Source: Treponema sp. CETP13
Lineage (GTDB): Bacteria; Spirochaetota; Spirochaetia; Treponematales; Treponemataceae
DNA length: 64,000 nt
Reading direction: 5' to 3'
NCBI GenBank assembly: GCA_001885315.1
Contig: MLPZ01000003.1
Coordinates: forward strand, 62,001-126,000
This document shows, in pieces, positions 50,159 to 59,160 of this stretch. Numbering within the stretch: position 1 is the stretch's first letter; each line of letters starts with the position of its first letter. A program made the position numbers and the translations under genes. The notes beneath the pieces were generated by a model. It was not told the DNA's origin and ran no database searches. It was given only the letters and a program-made list of their open reading frames with translations.

Positions 50159-51526
50159 TTATTTACTTAAAACAGAATTAATAACTGCTTGTGTATGATC
50201 AAGTCCGTTATCTATAAAATAAGACAATGGTGCGTATACAAGATGTACAGTTATAGGGTTTTCTTCAGAAGACCTACTTACTACGATATCGAATGAATCT
50301 GGCAATGTTTCTGGAGTAGTGGTTGTTTCCGATTTTTTATTTTCTGTTATGGGATTTTCATTCACTGAGACGCCATTCACTGAAAGGATTTTATCCCCCA
50401 AATTTAGTCCTTCGCAAAGAGGTTTTCCCTCAAAATACATCAAACCATTTACAAAAGCACCATCCTTGTCTTTTGCTAAAGAAAACCCAAGAATTTTTAT
50501 CCCTTTCATAGCAACATCACTAAAGGTTTTCTTTTGAGCATTTATAGGTCGAGGATTGAGCCACATATTTTGATCTTCACAATTAACGTATATATCAAAA
50601 TGGCGTAAAACTTGCATTCCAACAAGGTTCTCATTACATACAGAGTCTGTATAGATAAATATATCTTGGAATTTTGTATCATAAAATTCACAATTATTTA
50701 ACATAGAATAGGTATAATTATACCCATCATAAAATGTAGATTTTAACTCATATTGGATATGTTTTATTATTTTGTTATACGAATATTCTTTTATAATACT
50801 GGTATATGCTCCAGTATCGAATTTTACCTTTACCACATTGTTTTCTGGTAATTTTAAATTGCCATGTAAAAGACCATTGGCAGCATCATCTAAAATAAGA
50901 TTTATTTCTGCCCCTTGTGGTTCATAGGTTGTATCATCGTAAATTTCGAGTACATTATCTGCAACAGAAAGCCGAAATGCACATTTTTTTAGTATATTCA
51001 TACCAATAAGCCCCGCTATAGGTCTACCATCAACTGTACAGCCAAAATCAAGATTATCTGTCGAAAACAAACCTACATTTTCTACCTCAAAAGCAGCTGT
51101 TTTTAATAAATCATAATAGATCAAAGGGCACATAATATTTCGATTCCCATAAGCAAAAAGTATATTTGACCTATATCCACTAGCTCGACTCCCATCAAGA
51201 AGTTTAAGAATATCTGAATCAATGAAACTATCAGAACTTCCCGTATCAATAAGAAAAATAAAAGACTGTTTCAAGTTCCCATTTTGAAGTGTCACTTCTA
51301 GACACGGTCGGCCTTGTTTGTCTATTATTAACGGTAATTTTGTATGTTTTTTAAAAACAAAATCTCCCATTTTATCCATAAGTTGGTAATCATACATGGT
51401 TCGAAGTTTTGTTTGCTGTGTAGTGCTTGATTGTTTTACAGCTTTATTACTTGTGCAACTTATAATGTTTAAGCCCACAAAACTTAGCAATAAGCAAAGA
51501 AATGTTAGTTTTACATTTTTTTTCAT
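50159..51526 (-). CDS. two-lobed retropepsin-like aspartic protease lipoprotein with PDZ domain
   Basis: A 455-residue lipoprotein (lipobox IISC, Cys24). It contains two aspartic-protease motifs, DTG at 94-96 (FLIDTGSSDSFID) and DTG at 237-239 (KFDTGAYTSI), each with a later hydrophobic-Gly strand (LIGMNILKKCAFRL; LVGMQVLRHFDIYV). The two lobes could form a pepsin-like active site in one chain, unlike the usual single-lobe bacterial retropepsin. A PDZ domain follows (about 350-430, GKPLCEGLNLGDKILSVNG). It probably acts in the periplasm or on the outer membrane. Substrate unknown. AAGGG precedes the ATG. Confidence 0.8.
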   Translation of the reverse strand: MKKNVKLTFLCLLLSFVGLNIISCTSNKAVKQSSTTQQTKLRTMYDYQLMDKMGDFVFKKHTKLPLIIDKQGRPCLEVTLQNGNLKQSFIFLIDTGSSDSFIDSDILKLLDGSRASGYRSNILFAYGNRNIMCPLIYYDLLKTAAFEVENVGLFSTDNLDFGCTVDGRPIAGLIGMNILKKCAFRLSVADNVLEIYDDTTYEPQGAEINLILDDAANGLLHGNLKLPENNVVKVKFDTGAYTSIIKEYSYNKIIKHIQYELKSTFYDGYNYTYSMLNNCEFYDTKFQDIFIYTDSVCNENLVGMQVLRHFDIYVNCEDQNMWLNPRPINAQKKTFSDVAMKGIKILGFSLAKDKDGAFVNGLMYFEGKPLCEGLNLGDKILSVNGVSVNENPITENKKSETTTTPETLPDSFDIVVSRSSEENPITVHLVYAPLSYFIDNGLDHTQAVINSVLSK

Positions 51527-51671
51527 AATTTTTCCCTTTTTTAATGTTTATTCCCTTATAACTATATTTTATAACTTCAAATTAAGATAATCAACTCAAA
51601 TAGCAACAACTCCTTTACAGAGTACTTCATAGCCATTAAACTACTTAAAGACCTTTTATTTGGAGTACAAA

Positions 51672-52856
51672 ATGTTTTCATTACTTGAAAAAATTTTTAT
51701 AAAAAATCGCAAAAACACCACATCTGAAAAAAAGCAAATAAATTCAGAGACAAGACAACTTTATGGAATAGTAAGTGGCGCTCTTGGTATTTTTTTAAAT
51801 ATAATGCTATTTGCAGGGAAACTAATTGCAGGACTTATTGCAAAATCAGTTGCTATTACAGCTGATGCTTTTAACAACCTCTCAGATGCAGGATCGTCTC
51901 TTATTACCATATTAGGATTTAAGCTTGCTGCAAAAAAACCAGATGCAGAACATCCTTTTGGACATGGTCGTATCGAATATGTTTCTGGCCTTATTGTTGC
52001 AATGCTTATTATTTTAATGGGATTTGAATTAGCTCATACTTCTATAGATTCAATTATACATCCTAAACCCGTTGAATCATCTCTCCTCGTAATTGTTATT
52101 CTCTGCATTGCTATTCTTGTCAAATTTTATATGTATTTTTATAATCACATGGTTGCTAAAAAAATAAATTCCGCTGCAATAGAAGCCACTGCAAAAGACA
52201 GCTTAGGAGACACTCTTTCTACTCTTTTAGTTTTGGCATCAATCGCAGAAAGTAATTTTACTCCTTTTCCATTTGATGGATGGGCAGGATTAATTGTTGC
52301 AATAATAATTTTAAAAGCCGGTTTTGATGCAGCAAAGGACACTATAGAACCGTTATTAGGAGAAGCTCCCAAAAAAGAATTTGTAAAAAAAATTGAACAA
52401 AATGTTATAAAGTACAAATACGTTGTTGGGGTTCATGATATAATTGTTCATGATTATGGGCCTGGAAGACTTATGATTTCGCTACATGCAGAAGTACCTG
52501 GCGACCATGACATTTTCATTTTACATGATATGATTGATAATATCGAAAAAGACCTAGAACACGAGTTTAAATGTTCTGCTGTTATTCATTTAGACCCAGT
52601 TGAAACTAATAATGCAAAATTGAATGCTTTACGAGCTGTTATCGCCGAAGAAGTGAAAAAAATAGACAAATCTATAACTATTCATGATTTTAGAATGGTT
52701 CCGGGAACAACACATACAAATATTATTTTTGATGCAATAAAACCAAGAACTCTAAAAATGAGCACAGAAGAATTTCAGAAAACAATTGTAAATTGCATAC
52801 ATTCGAGCCATCCTAAATATTATCCGGTTGTTACAATTGATCAAGAATACGTTTAA
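51672..52856 (+). CDS. cation diffusion facilitator transporter
   Basis: A 394-residue CDF metal/proton antiporter, likely exporting Zn, Fe, Mn or similar. Six helices with metal-site motifs ITADAFNNLSDAGSS (helix 2) and EATAKDSLGDTLST (helix 5), the PFGHGRIEYVSG loop, and a C-terminal ZT_dimer domain with VGVHDIIVHDYGPG and HAEVPGDHDIF. The length suggests a double or extended cytosolic tail (extra about 80 residues after HLDPVET). I chose ATG 51672 with GGAG upstream. Confidence 0.92.
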   Translation: MFSLLEKIFIKNRKNTTSEKKQINSETRQLYGIVSGALGIFLNIMLFAGKLIAGLIAKSVAITADAFNNLSDAGSSLITILGFKLAAKKPDAEHPFGHGRIEYVSGLIVAMLIILMGFELAHTSIDSIIHPKPVESSLLVIVILCIAILVKFYMYFYNHMVAKKINSAAIEATAKDSLGDTLSTLLVLASIAESNFTPFPFDGWAGLIVAIIILKAGFDAAKDTIEPLLGEAPKKEFVKKIEQNVIKYKYVVGVHDIIVHDYGPGRLMISLHAEVPGDHDIFILHDMIDNIEKDLEHEFKCSAVIHLDPVETNNAKLNALRAVIAEEVKKIDKSITIHDFRMVPGTTHTNIIFDAIKPRTLKMSTEEFQKTIVNCIHSSHPKYYPVVTIDQEYV

Positions 52857-52880
52857 TATATTTATAAGATCATAAATTAA

Positions 52881-53867
52881 CTAGTTTTCGCCATATTCAA
52901 ACCTAAAAGGTTTGCCAATAGGTTCATACTCACAAGCCTCAGCTGAATAGTCAAAGATTACGAGATTATCATCGTAATCTTTTGTGCTAGAATATAAAAT
53001 TCCGTTAATTCCATTCACTTGACAACTATCTGCAATGTAACGAGATAATAAATATTCTGGATTCCAGTTGCCTTCACGTTTTCGGTCAATTGGAATATTA
53101 AGAAGTTCCTCATGCATAATACCAGCAGCCAACAAAGGATAATTAACTTTGTCTTTATCTGAATTTACAACACGCAAATCAATAATATTAGGAAGTTTTA
53201 TTATATGAAATTGTTCTATCCAGCAAAAAAAACTATCACAATTTATTTCTTTAAAACAAGTATTTTTTGTTGACGAAAGATAGAAATGACTTTGCCCAGC
53301 ATGATTGTATCTGCGTTCGTTTATACGAACTTCATCCGGTGGAGGTGGTAGCAAATCCTTTAAGTAGAACATTTTTACACCTTCTGGTTCTCGCCCGCGA
53401 AACCATATTTCATCTTTTATAGTAATAGTTTTAATTTTCTGTAAATCTGTAATAATTTGTTGTCCAGTCTTGTGATAGGCTCCCAAAAAGGGATAACGCT
53501 CTAGATACTGACAAAATTTATTTAATTCAGGATAAATAGTGTTATTTATCGAATAGATTCGCTCTTGAATGAGCTTTTCCATTCGCATTTCACTCTTTGA
53601 CTTTTCACCAACCATGGTAAATTCATCAAGTCTTCTCCCACAATTAGGACAACAAGCTTCATTATAAATACTATCATGAAATTCTTTAGGAATCCCTAAT
53701 TCAGAGATAAAATCGCTAAATTGGATGGGAGAACCATAGACCCATGTTGATTTTTTTTTAGTTTTCGCATCCCGTGGTTGACAATGTTGACAAGAAACAA
53801 GTTTTTCTGCCATCAGTTTTTTAAATTTTTGAGGCATATTTATATTGGTTAAAAAGCTAAAGTTCAT
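52881..53867 (-). CDS. RES-domain protein with zinc-ribbon N-terminus
   Basis: A 328-residue protein. The C-terminal half matches the RES fold: WFRGRE, then RRYNHAGQSHFYLSSTKNTC with the following Glu, and GINGILYSS further on. RES-domain toxins degrade NAD+. The N-terminus has a CxxC pair (Cys26, Cys29) and a CCPNC cluster (72-76), a probable zinc ribbon, leading into a helical HEPN/RES-type N-terminal domain. No Xre antitoxin gene adjoins, unlike typical RES-Xre pairs. The ATG lies 9 nt after a -10 box, leaving at most a 2-3 nt leader. Confidence 0.75.
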   Translation of the reverse strand: MNFSFLTNINMPQKFKKLMAEKLVSCQHCQPRDAKTKKKSTWVYGSPIQFSDFISELGIPKEFHDSIYNEACCPNCGRRLDEFTMVGEKSKSEMRMEKLIQERIYSINNTIYPELNKFCQYLERYPFLGAYHKTGQQIITDLQKIKTITIKDEIWFRGREPEGVKMFYLKDLLPPPPDEVRINERRYNHAGQSHFYLSSTKNTCFKEINCDSFFCWIEQFHIIKLPNIIDLRVVNSDKDKVNYPLLAAGIMHEELLNIPIDRKREGNWNPEYLLSRYIADSCQVNGINGILYSSTKDYDDNLVIFDYSAEACEYEPIGKPFRFEYGEN

Positions 53868-53876
53868 AGTACCTGT

Positions 53877-53905
53877 AGTATAAAACCAAAAGAATGAAGT
53901 GTCAC
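53877..53905 (-). promoter_or_regulatory. promoter of the RES-domain gene, nearly leaderless
   Basis: Minus strand GTGACA (53900-53905), 17 bp, TATACT (53877-53882); both hexamers and the spacing equal those of pth. Nine nt separate TATACT from the ATG. Confidence 0.55.
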
Positions 53906-53916
53906 GAATAAAATTT

Positions 53917-53948
53917 AAAAAAGGTGCTGCGGAGGAAACACAGCACCT
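53917..53948 (-). terminator. terminator of the sugar importer operon
   Basis: Minus strand AGGTGCTG and CAGCACCT (8-bp perfect stem, 53922-53929 with 53941-53948), 11-nt loop, then TTTTTT. It lies 23 nt after the gguB stop. Confidence 0.85.
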
Positions 53949-53970
53949 AAAAATTGGAAATTATGAAAAG

Positions 53971-55164
53971 CTAACTAGTTTTTTTTCGTTTTGAAAGTAC
54001 GTCAAATACAACTGCAGCTAATAAAACCAGTCCTTTTACAGCTTTTTGCCAGTTAGAATCTACACCAAGTATAGACATACCATTATTTAATACACCCATA
54101 AGAATAGCACCAATAACGGCACCACCTACAGTTCCTGTTCCACCATAAGCAGAAGCTCCACCAATAAAACAAGATCCGATTGCATCAAGTTCATACATAT
54201 TTCCAGCAGTAGGAGCTGCAGAATTAAATCGAGCAACACAAACTAAACCAGCAATAGCACTTAAAAAGCCCATATTGGTATATGCAAACATCATTACATT
54301 ATCGGTATTTATACCTGACAATTTAGCAGCCTTTGCATTTCCACCTAATGCATATAGATAGCGTCCAGGTACCGTATGTTGTGTATAATAACTATAAATA
54401 AATACAATTACAGCAAGCCAAATTAAAATAACAGGGATACCTTTATCTCGACCTAAAAGACTTCCAAGCCATAAAATGACAGCACTAATTACTACTATAC
54501 GTGCAATAAATGAAGTTAAAGATGATATCTCATAACCATGTTGTTTTTTTCTTAAACGACCACGAATTTCATTTAATATAAATATTGCACAACAAATTAT
54601 CGCTATAATGAAAGTAAAAGCAAATATCATACCTTCATTTCCTTTATAAGAAACATTAGGTAAATAACTAGAAAACAATGCTAAATAGTTTTCTGGTAGC
54701 GGAGAAATAGTCATACCATTAAGAACAATAAGACCAGCACCTCGCCATAAAAGCATACCTGCAAGTGTTACAATAAAAGGTGGAATATGAATATATGCAA
54801 TCCAAAAACCATGGAATGCTCCTATAAGCACACCAACTAGTAAACAAACTAAAATTGCAAAATAAACATTTACACCCATGTTTACAATAAGAACACCGGC
54901 AACAGCTCCAACAAAACACACAATTGAACCTACAGAAAGGTCAATATTACCACCTGTCAAAATACATAACAACATACCAGTAGCAAGTATAATAATATAC
55001 GAGTTTTGATTAATAAGATTTGTAATATTTCGAGGATTAAATAAAGAACCTCGACCTGCAGCCAAAATTAAAACTTGAAACAGCAACATTACTGCAACAA
55101 GCGCAATTAACATTGTATTTTTCTTTAGCACTCTTTTAATATTAATAGCTGAAGAAGTTGCCAT
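53971..55164 (-). CDS. gguB: multiple-sugar ABC transporter permease
   Basis: A 397-residue inner-membrane permease of the ribose/xylose/multiple-monosaccharide family. About 10 helices; the signature TGGNIDLSVGSIVCFVGAVAG is near residue 70, and FIGGASAYGGTGTVGGAVIGA near the C-terminus is the conserved cytoplasmic loop. The position after a GguA-type ATPase and the 397-residue length support GguB. It starts 2 nt after the gguA stop. Confidence 0.88.
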   Translation of the reverse strand: MATSSAINIKRVLKKNTMLIALVAVMLLFQVLILAAGRGSLFNPRNITNLINQNSYIIILATGMLLCILTGGNIDLSVGSIVCFVGAVAGVLIVNMGVNVYFAILVCLLVGVLIGAFHGFWIAYIHIPPFIVTLAGMLLWRGAGLIVLNGMTISPLPENYLALFSSYLPNVSYKGNEGMIFAFTFIIAIICCAIFILNEIRGRLRKKQHGYEISSLTSFIARIVVISAVILWLGSLLGRDKGIPVILIWLAVIVFIYSYYTQHTVPGRYLYALGGNAKAAKLSGINTDNVMMFAYTNMGFLSAIAGLVCVARFNSAAPTAGNMYELDAIGSCFIGGASAYGGTGTVGGAVIGAILMGVLNNGMSILGVDSNWQKAVKGLVLLAAVVFDVLSKRKKTS

Positions 55165-55166
55165 TT

Positions 55167-56699
55167 TTACGCTCCCTTACCAGAATTTATTATACAAGAC
55201 ATTATTGTTTCTTGGGTTGCATCTTTACCAGATTGCTCACCCACCATTTTACCTTCACTCATAATATAGATACGATCACACATCCCTAAAATCTCTGGCA
55301 TTTCAGAAGAAATAAAGATTACGGATTTACCTTGTTTTACCATTTCATTAATAACACAATAGATTTCATATTTTGCACCAACATCAATACCACGTGTAGG
55401 TTCGTCCAAAATCAGAATATCTGGTTCTGTGAAAAGCCATTTTCCTAATAAAACTTTTTGTTGATTACCACCAGAAAGGTTATTTACAGATTCTAGTACA
55501 CTTGAACATTTTGTATGCATATCTTTTGACATTTTTTTTGCATAGTTAAGTTCTAAGCCTGGATCTAAAATATTATGATGAGAAATTTTAGAAGGTTTGG
55601 CAGAAGATATATTTCGACAAATAGTTTCTGTCAAAATAAGTCCATTACCCTTACGGTCTTCTGTTACATATGCAAATCCAGCATCAATGGCAGATTTAGG
55701 ATTATGGAAAGAAACTTCTTTACCATTTATAAGAATCTTACCAGAAATATTACTTCCATAAGATTTTCCAAACAAACTCATTGCTAATTCAGTTCGCCCA
55801 GCACCCATAAGGCCACTAATTCCAAGAACTTCACCTTTGTGGAGTTTTATATTTACATTGTCACAAACTTTAATGCCGTCAAATACAGGATGGTCAACAC
55901 ACCAATTTTTGACTTCAAAAACAACGTCTCCAATTTTGGACTCACGTTTAGGAAAACGATCTGTTAAATTTCGTCCTACCATACCTGTAATAATAGTATC
56001 TTCGTCAAACTTAGATTTATCTTCTAATGTTTCTACTACCCCACCATCACGAATAATCGTAATAGTATCAGCAACATAAGATATTTCATTTAATTTATGT
56101 GAAATAATTATTGAAGTCATTCCCTCTTTCTTAAATTGTAATAGCAGATCAAGCAACTGCTTTGACTCTGCATCATTTAAGGAAGCCGTAGGTTCATCCA
56201 ATATAAGAAGTTTTACTTGTTTACCAAGAGCTTTGGCTATTTCTACAAGTTGTTGCTTACCAATACCAATATCTTTAATTAAAGTGTGGGAAGATTCTTT
56301 TAATCCAACCATCTTTAAAAGTTCATCAGCACGAGCAAAAGTTGCATCCCAGTCTAATTTTGCATGTGTTCCTTGTTCGTTACCAAGAAACATATTTTCA
56401 CCAATAGTCAAAAGAGGAACCAATGCTAATTCTTGATGAATAATTACAATACCTTTTTTTTCGCTATCTTTAATGTTTTGAAATTTACAAATCTCATTGT
56501 TATAAAGAATTTCACCATCGTATGAGCCATAAGGATGCACACCCGACAAAACTTTCATAAGAGTTGATTTCCCAGCTCCATTTTCACCTACAAGAGCATG
56601 TATTTCACCCTCTTCAACTTTAAAGCTAACATCATCCAAAGCCTTTACGCCGGGGAAAACCTTGGTTATATGTTTCATTTCCAACAGGGTCTTTGCCAA
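55167..56699 (-). CDS. gguA: multiple-sugar ABC transporter ATP-binding protein
   Basis: A 510-residue protein with two ABC domains in tandem. The first has Walker [24 protein letters not shown] in place of the full signature and [10 protein letters not shown]; the second has [15 protein letters not shown] and [17 protein letters not shown], with a degenerate Walker A (GLMGAGRTE). The stretch [15 protein letters not shown] and [20 protein letters not shown] is characteristic of GguA (multiple monosaccharide import). It energises gguB with ChvE-type binding protein. Confidence 0.9.
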   Translation of the reverse strand: MAKTLLEMKHITKVFPGVKALDDVSFKVEEGEIHALVGENGAGKSTLMKVLSGVHPYGSYDGEILYNNEICKFQNIKDSEKKGIVIIHQELALVPLLTIGENMFLGNEQGTHAKLDWDATFARADELLKMVGLKESSHTLIKDIGIGKQQLVEIAKALGKQVKLLILDEPTASLNDAESKQLLDLLLQFKKEGMTSIIISHKLNEISYVADTITIIRDGGVVETLEDKSKFDEDTIITGMVGRNLTDRFPKRESKIGDVVFEVKNWCVDHPVFDGIKVCDNVNIKLHKGEVLGISGLMGAGRTELAMSLFGKSYGSNISGKILINGKEVSFHNPKSAIDAGFAYVTEDRKGNGLILTETICRNISSAKPSKISHHNILDPGLELNYAKKMSKDMHTKCSSVLESVNNLSGGNQQKVLLGKWLFTEPDILILDEPTRGIDVGAKYEIYCVINEMVKQGKSVIFISSEMPEILGMCDRIYIMSEGKMVGEQSGKDATQETIMSCIINSGKGA

Positions 56700-56742
56700 T
56701 TGAAACCTCCCAATATTTAGTAAAGCCGAACGAATCCGACAG

Positions 56743-56782
56743 AAAAAAGGCGGTAAGTATGAATAAACTCCATACCCACCGC
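56743..56782 (-). terminator. attenuating terminator between chvE and gguA
   Basis: Minus strand: GCGGT-GG-GTATG pairs with CATAC-TT-ACCGC (a stem with one 2x2 internal loop) and is followed by CTTTTTTC. Placed between the binding-protein gene and the ATPase gene, it should lower expression of the membrane components relative to the abundant binding protein. Confidence 0.8.
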
Positions 56783-56795
56783 ATGTTTCATTTGC

Positions 56796-57875
56796 TTATT
56801 TAAGCTGATCTTCTGAATAATATCCAGTGTCAATTAAAAGTTCTTTATAATTGTCAACTGTTCCAAATACTGGTTCACAAAGATATGAAGGGATAACACC
56901 TGTTCCATTATCATATGTTTCACGGTCATTAATAGGAGGTTCTGAACCTTTCATAAGAGCATCAACCATTTCTACAACTTTAGAAGCTAATGTTCGTGTA
57001 TCTTTAAATACTGACATAGCTTGTGTTCCATCAATCATGTGTTTTACAGAAGTTACATCACAATCTTGACCTGTAACTAAAGGAAAGTTTTCTGCTGTAT
57101 AGCCTGCTGCTAAAAGAGCATTTGTAATACCAATAGCAACTGAATCATTAGAAGAATAAACTGCATCCAGTTTTGTTCCTTCTGGGCCATATCCGTTTGA
57201 AGAAATTAAGTTTTCCATACGTTTTTGTGCTTCTTCTGTTGACCAGTTAAGAGTAGCACACTGAGCTTTTGAAGTCTGTCCTGAACGAACAACAATAACA
57301 CCACTGTCAAAGTAAGGATTAAGAACATCCATTGCACCACCAAAGAAGAAGTTTATGTTATTATCATCAGGTGAACCTGTGAAAAGTTCCATATAAACAG
57401 GATCTGAAGAATCACGATCTTTAAGATTAAGAGCATCTACAAGATATTCACCCTGAATAGTTCCTACTTTATAGTTATCAAAAGTAGCATAATATGAAAT
57501 AGCAGAAGAGTTCATAATAAGACGATCATAAGCAATAACAGGAACACCATCTTCTTTAGCAACATCTAATACAGATTTAAGAGCAGAACCGTCAATAGAA
57601 GCAATAACAAGAGCATCACAACCAGCAGTAAGCATGTTCTCAACCTGAGAAACTTGCATTGCAATATCATTATTTGCATACTGTAGGTCAACAGCATAAC
57701 CTGCTTTTTCTAATTCGGCCTTCATATTTGCACCATCTTGGTTCCAACGTTGAAGGTCTTTCGTAGGCATAGCTACACCTATTTTTGCCTTACCTGAGTC
57801 TTCTTTACTACCACCAGCAAAGATCATGGTTGTAGCCAAAAGTGCTACTGCCAATACTGAAATGATTTTTTTCAT
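56796..57875 (-). CDS. chvE: multiple-sugar ABC transporter substrate-binding protein, ChvE-like
   Basis: A 359-residue periplasmic binding protein. Signal peptide MKKIISVLAVALLATTMIFA, followed by GGSKEDSG where many relatives have a lipobox Cys, so this one is probably soluble or cut by signal peptidase I. Ligand motifs: PTKDLQRWNQDG at the start, YDRLIMNSSAISYYATFDN, TGQDCDVTSVKHMI and SVFKDTRTLA, as in ChvE-type proteins that bind glucose, galactose, xylose and arabinose. AGGAGG precedes the ATG. First gene of the transport operon and the expected target of the regulator upstream. Confidence 0.87.
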   Translation of the reverse strand: MKKIISVLAVALLATTMIFAGGSKEDSGKAKIGVAMPTKDLQRWNQDGANMKAELEKAGYAVDLQYANNDIAMQVSQVENMLTAGCDALVIASIDGSALKSVLDVAKEDGVPVIAYDRLIMNSSAISYYATFDNYKVGTIQGEYLVDALNLKDRDSSDPVYMELFTGSPDDNNINFFFGGAMDVLNPYFDSGVIVVRSGQTSKAQCATLNWSTEEAQKRMENLISSNGYGPEGTKLDAVYSSNDSVAIGITNALLAAGYTAENFPLVTGQDCDVTSVKHMIDGTQAMSVFKDTRTLASKVVEMVDALMKGSEPPINDRETYDNGTGVIPSYLCEPVFGTVDNYKELLIDTGYYSEDQLK

Positions 57876-58062
57876 AAGAAAATCCTCCTAAGATTTAATT
57901 AATGCGGAAATGACCGCTCTTTCTATTTAAGAGTATATCTGCAAAAAGAAAACTTAAACGAGGAAAAATCTATACTTTATTGTTAAATTCTAGTAAAAGA
58001 AGAGCTGTTTTTTATAATCCATGCACTTTCATCTGGAATATTTTGTGGTTAAAAAAATCCAG

Positions 58063-59139
58063 TTAGCGATAAATTTCACCACGAGTATGAAATCCACTGT
58101 CAATTATGATTTCGTCAATATTATCTTTTGTAACAGCCTTAGGTTCCAACCAAAATACAGGTACATCACGATATCCGTTATTTATCGTTGCCGACGAACC
58201 AACTATATCTACAGGATCCTCACCCTTAGCAATGCGAACAGCAAATTCAGCAGCCATACGGGCAAGATCATTAATAGGCTTATAAACCGTTACAAGCTGT
58301 TTACCTTCTAGAATGTTTTGACAAGCAGCTATATCTGCATCTTGTCCACCAACAGCAATATCACAACCAGGACAAAACTCACTTAAAGCACGAATGACAC
58401 TATCAGCAACGGCATCGTTTCCACAAATAACAGCATCTGGAATATTTCCTTTCTGTAATTCATCTGCCATTTTTTGGTATGATAAATCATAATTCCAACC
58501 ATCTGTATAATAAGTAAGCGCTATTTTAATAGGAAGATTTTGCAAAACTTTATTATTACCTTCTTTCATAAGATACATATTGTAATCTTCTTGAGGCCCA
58601 TAAATTGCAAAATAAGTACCTGTTGGTTTTTTCTTTATAAGCTCTTCACATATTAGTTCTCCAACACGTTCTGTATCTACCGTCATATACATACTAATAT
58701 CAGCATTTAAAATAAGCCTATCATATGAAATAATAGGAATGCCAGCGACAACAGCCTCGTGTATACTATCCGTTAGTGAATCTGCTTTTTTGGCTACAAT
58801 GACAAGAACATCAACTTTTTTTTGAATTAAATACCTAATCTGTCTATTTTGTTCTTCTATACTATTTCCAGAATTTTGAACAATAACCTCTGCACCCAGT
58901 TCCTTTGCCGTATTTAAGAACACATCACAATCTCTTAACCACCGCTCAATTGCCAACGTATCTATCGAAAAGCCTATATTTATTTTAGGAGAAGCCTTTA
59001 ATTGGATTTGTTGTGTTTGAGATATGTTTTTTTTCACTTGAGAATCTTTTTTAGAACAACTACAAAATAATAAAACAAAACAAACAAGAATAAAATATTT
59101 CACAATATTTTTGTTACGTTTTAACTTTTTTCTATTCAT
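58063..59139 (-). CDS. xylose-binding-like lipoprotein, XylFII-type sensor candidate
   Basis: A 358-residue lipoprotein (lipobox FCSC near residue 28). It matches the XylF/ChvE fold: YDRLILNADISMYMTVDTE, VGGQDADIAACQNIL, TVYKPINDLA and the C-terminal NNGYRDVPVFWLEP, which is closer to the D-xylose-binding XylF than the chvE neighbour is. Encoded just after a YesN/YesM pair and with no permease of its own, it resembles XylFII, the sugar-binding co-sensor of clostridial LytS/YesN systems. Xylose as ligand is a good guess only. Confidence 0.78.
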   Translation of the reverse strand: MNRKKLKRNKNIVKYFILVCFVLLFCSCSKKDSQVKKNISQTQQIQLKASPKINIGFSIDTLAIERWLRDCDVFLNTAKELGAEVIVQNSGNSIEEQNRQIRYLIQKKVDVLVIVAKKADSLTDSIHEAVVAGIPIISYDRLILNADISMYMTVDTERVGELICEELIKKKPTGTYFAIYGPQEDYNMYLMKEGNNKVLQNLPIKIALTYYTDGWNYDLSYQKMADELQKGNIPDAVICGNDAVADSVIRALSEFCPGCDIAVGGQDADIAACQNILEGKQLVTVYKPINDLARMAAEFAVRIAKGEDPVDIVGSSATINNGYRDVPVFWLEPKAVTKDNIDEIIIDSGFHTRGEIYR

Positions 59140-59160
59140 ACTAAAAAACTCCTCTAGTTA

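Noticed and set aside
42768-53867. Genomic island or prophage
   Set aside because: The region is richer in accessory genes (hipBA, RES, DUF4143), but no integrase, tRNA boundary, direct repeats or transposase was seen.
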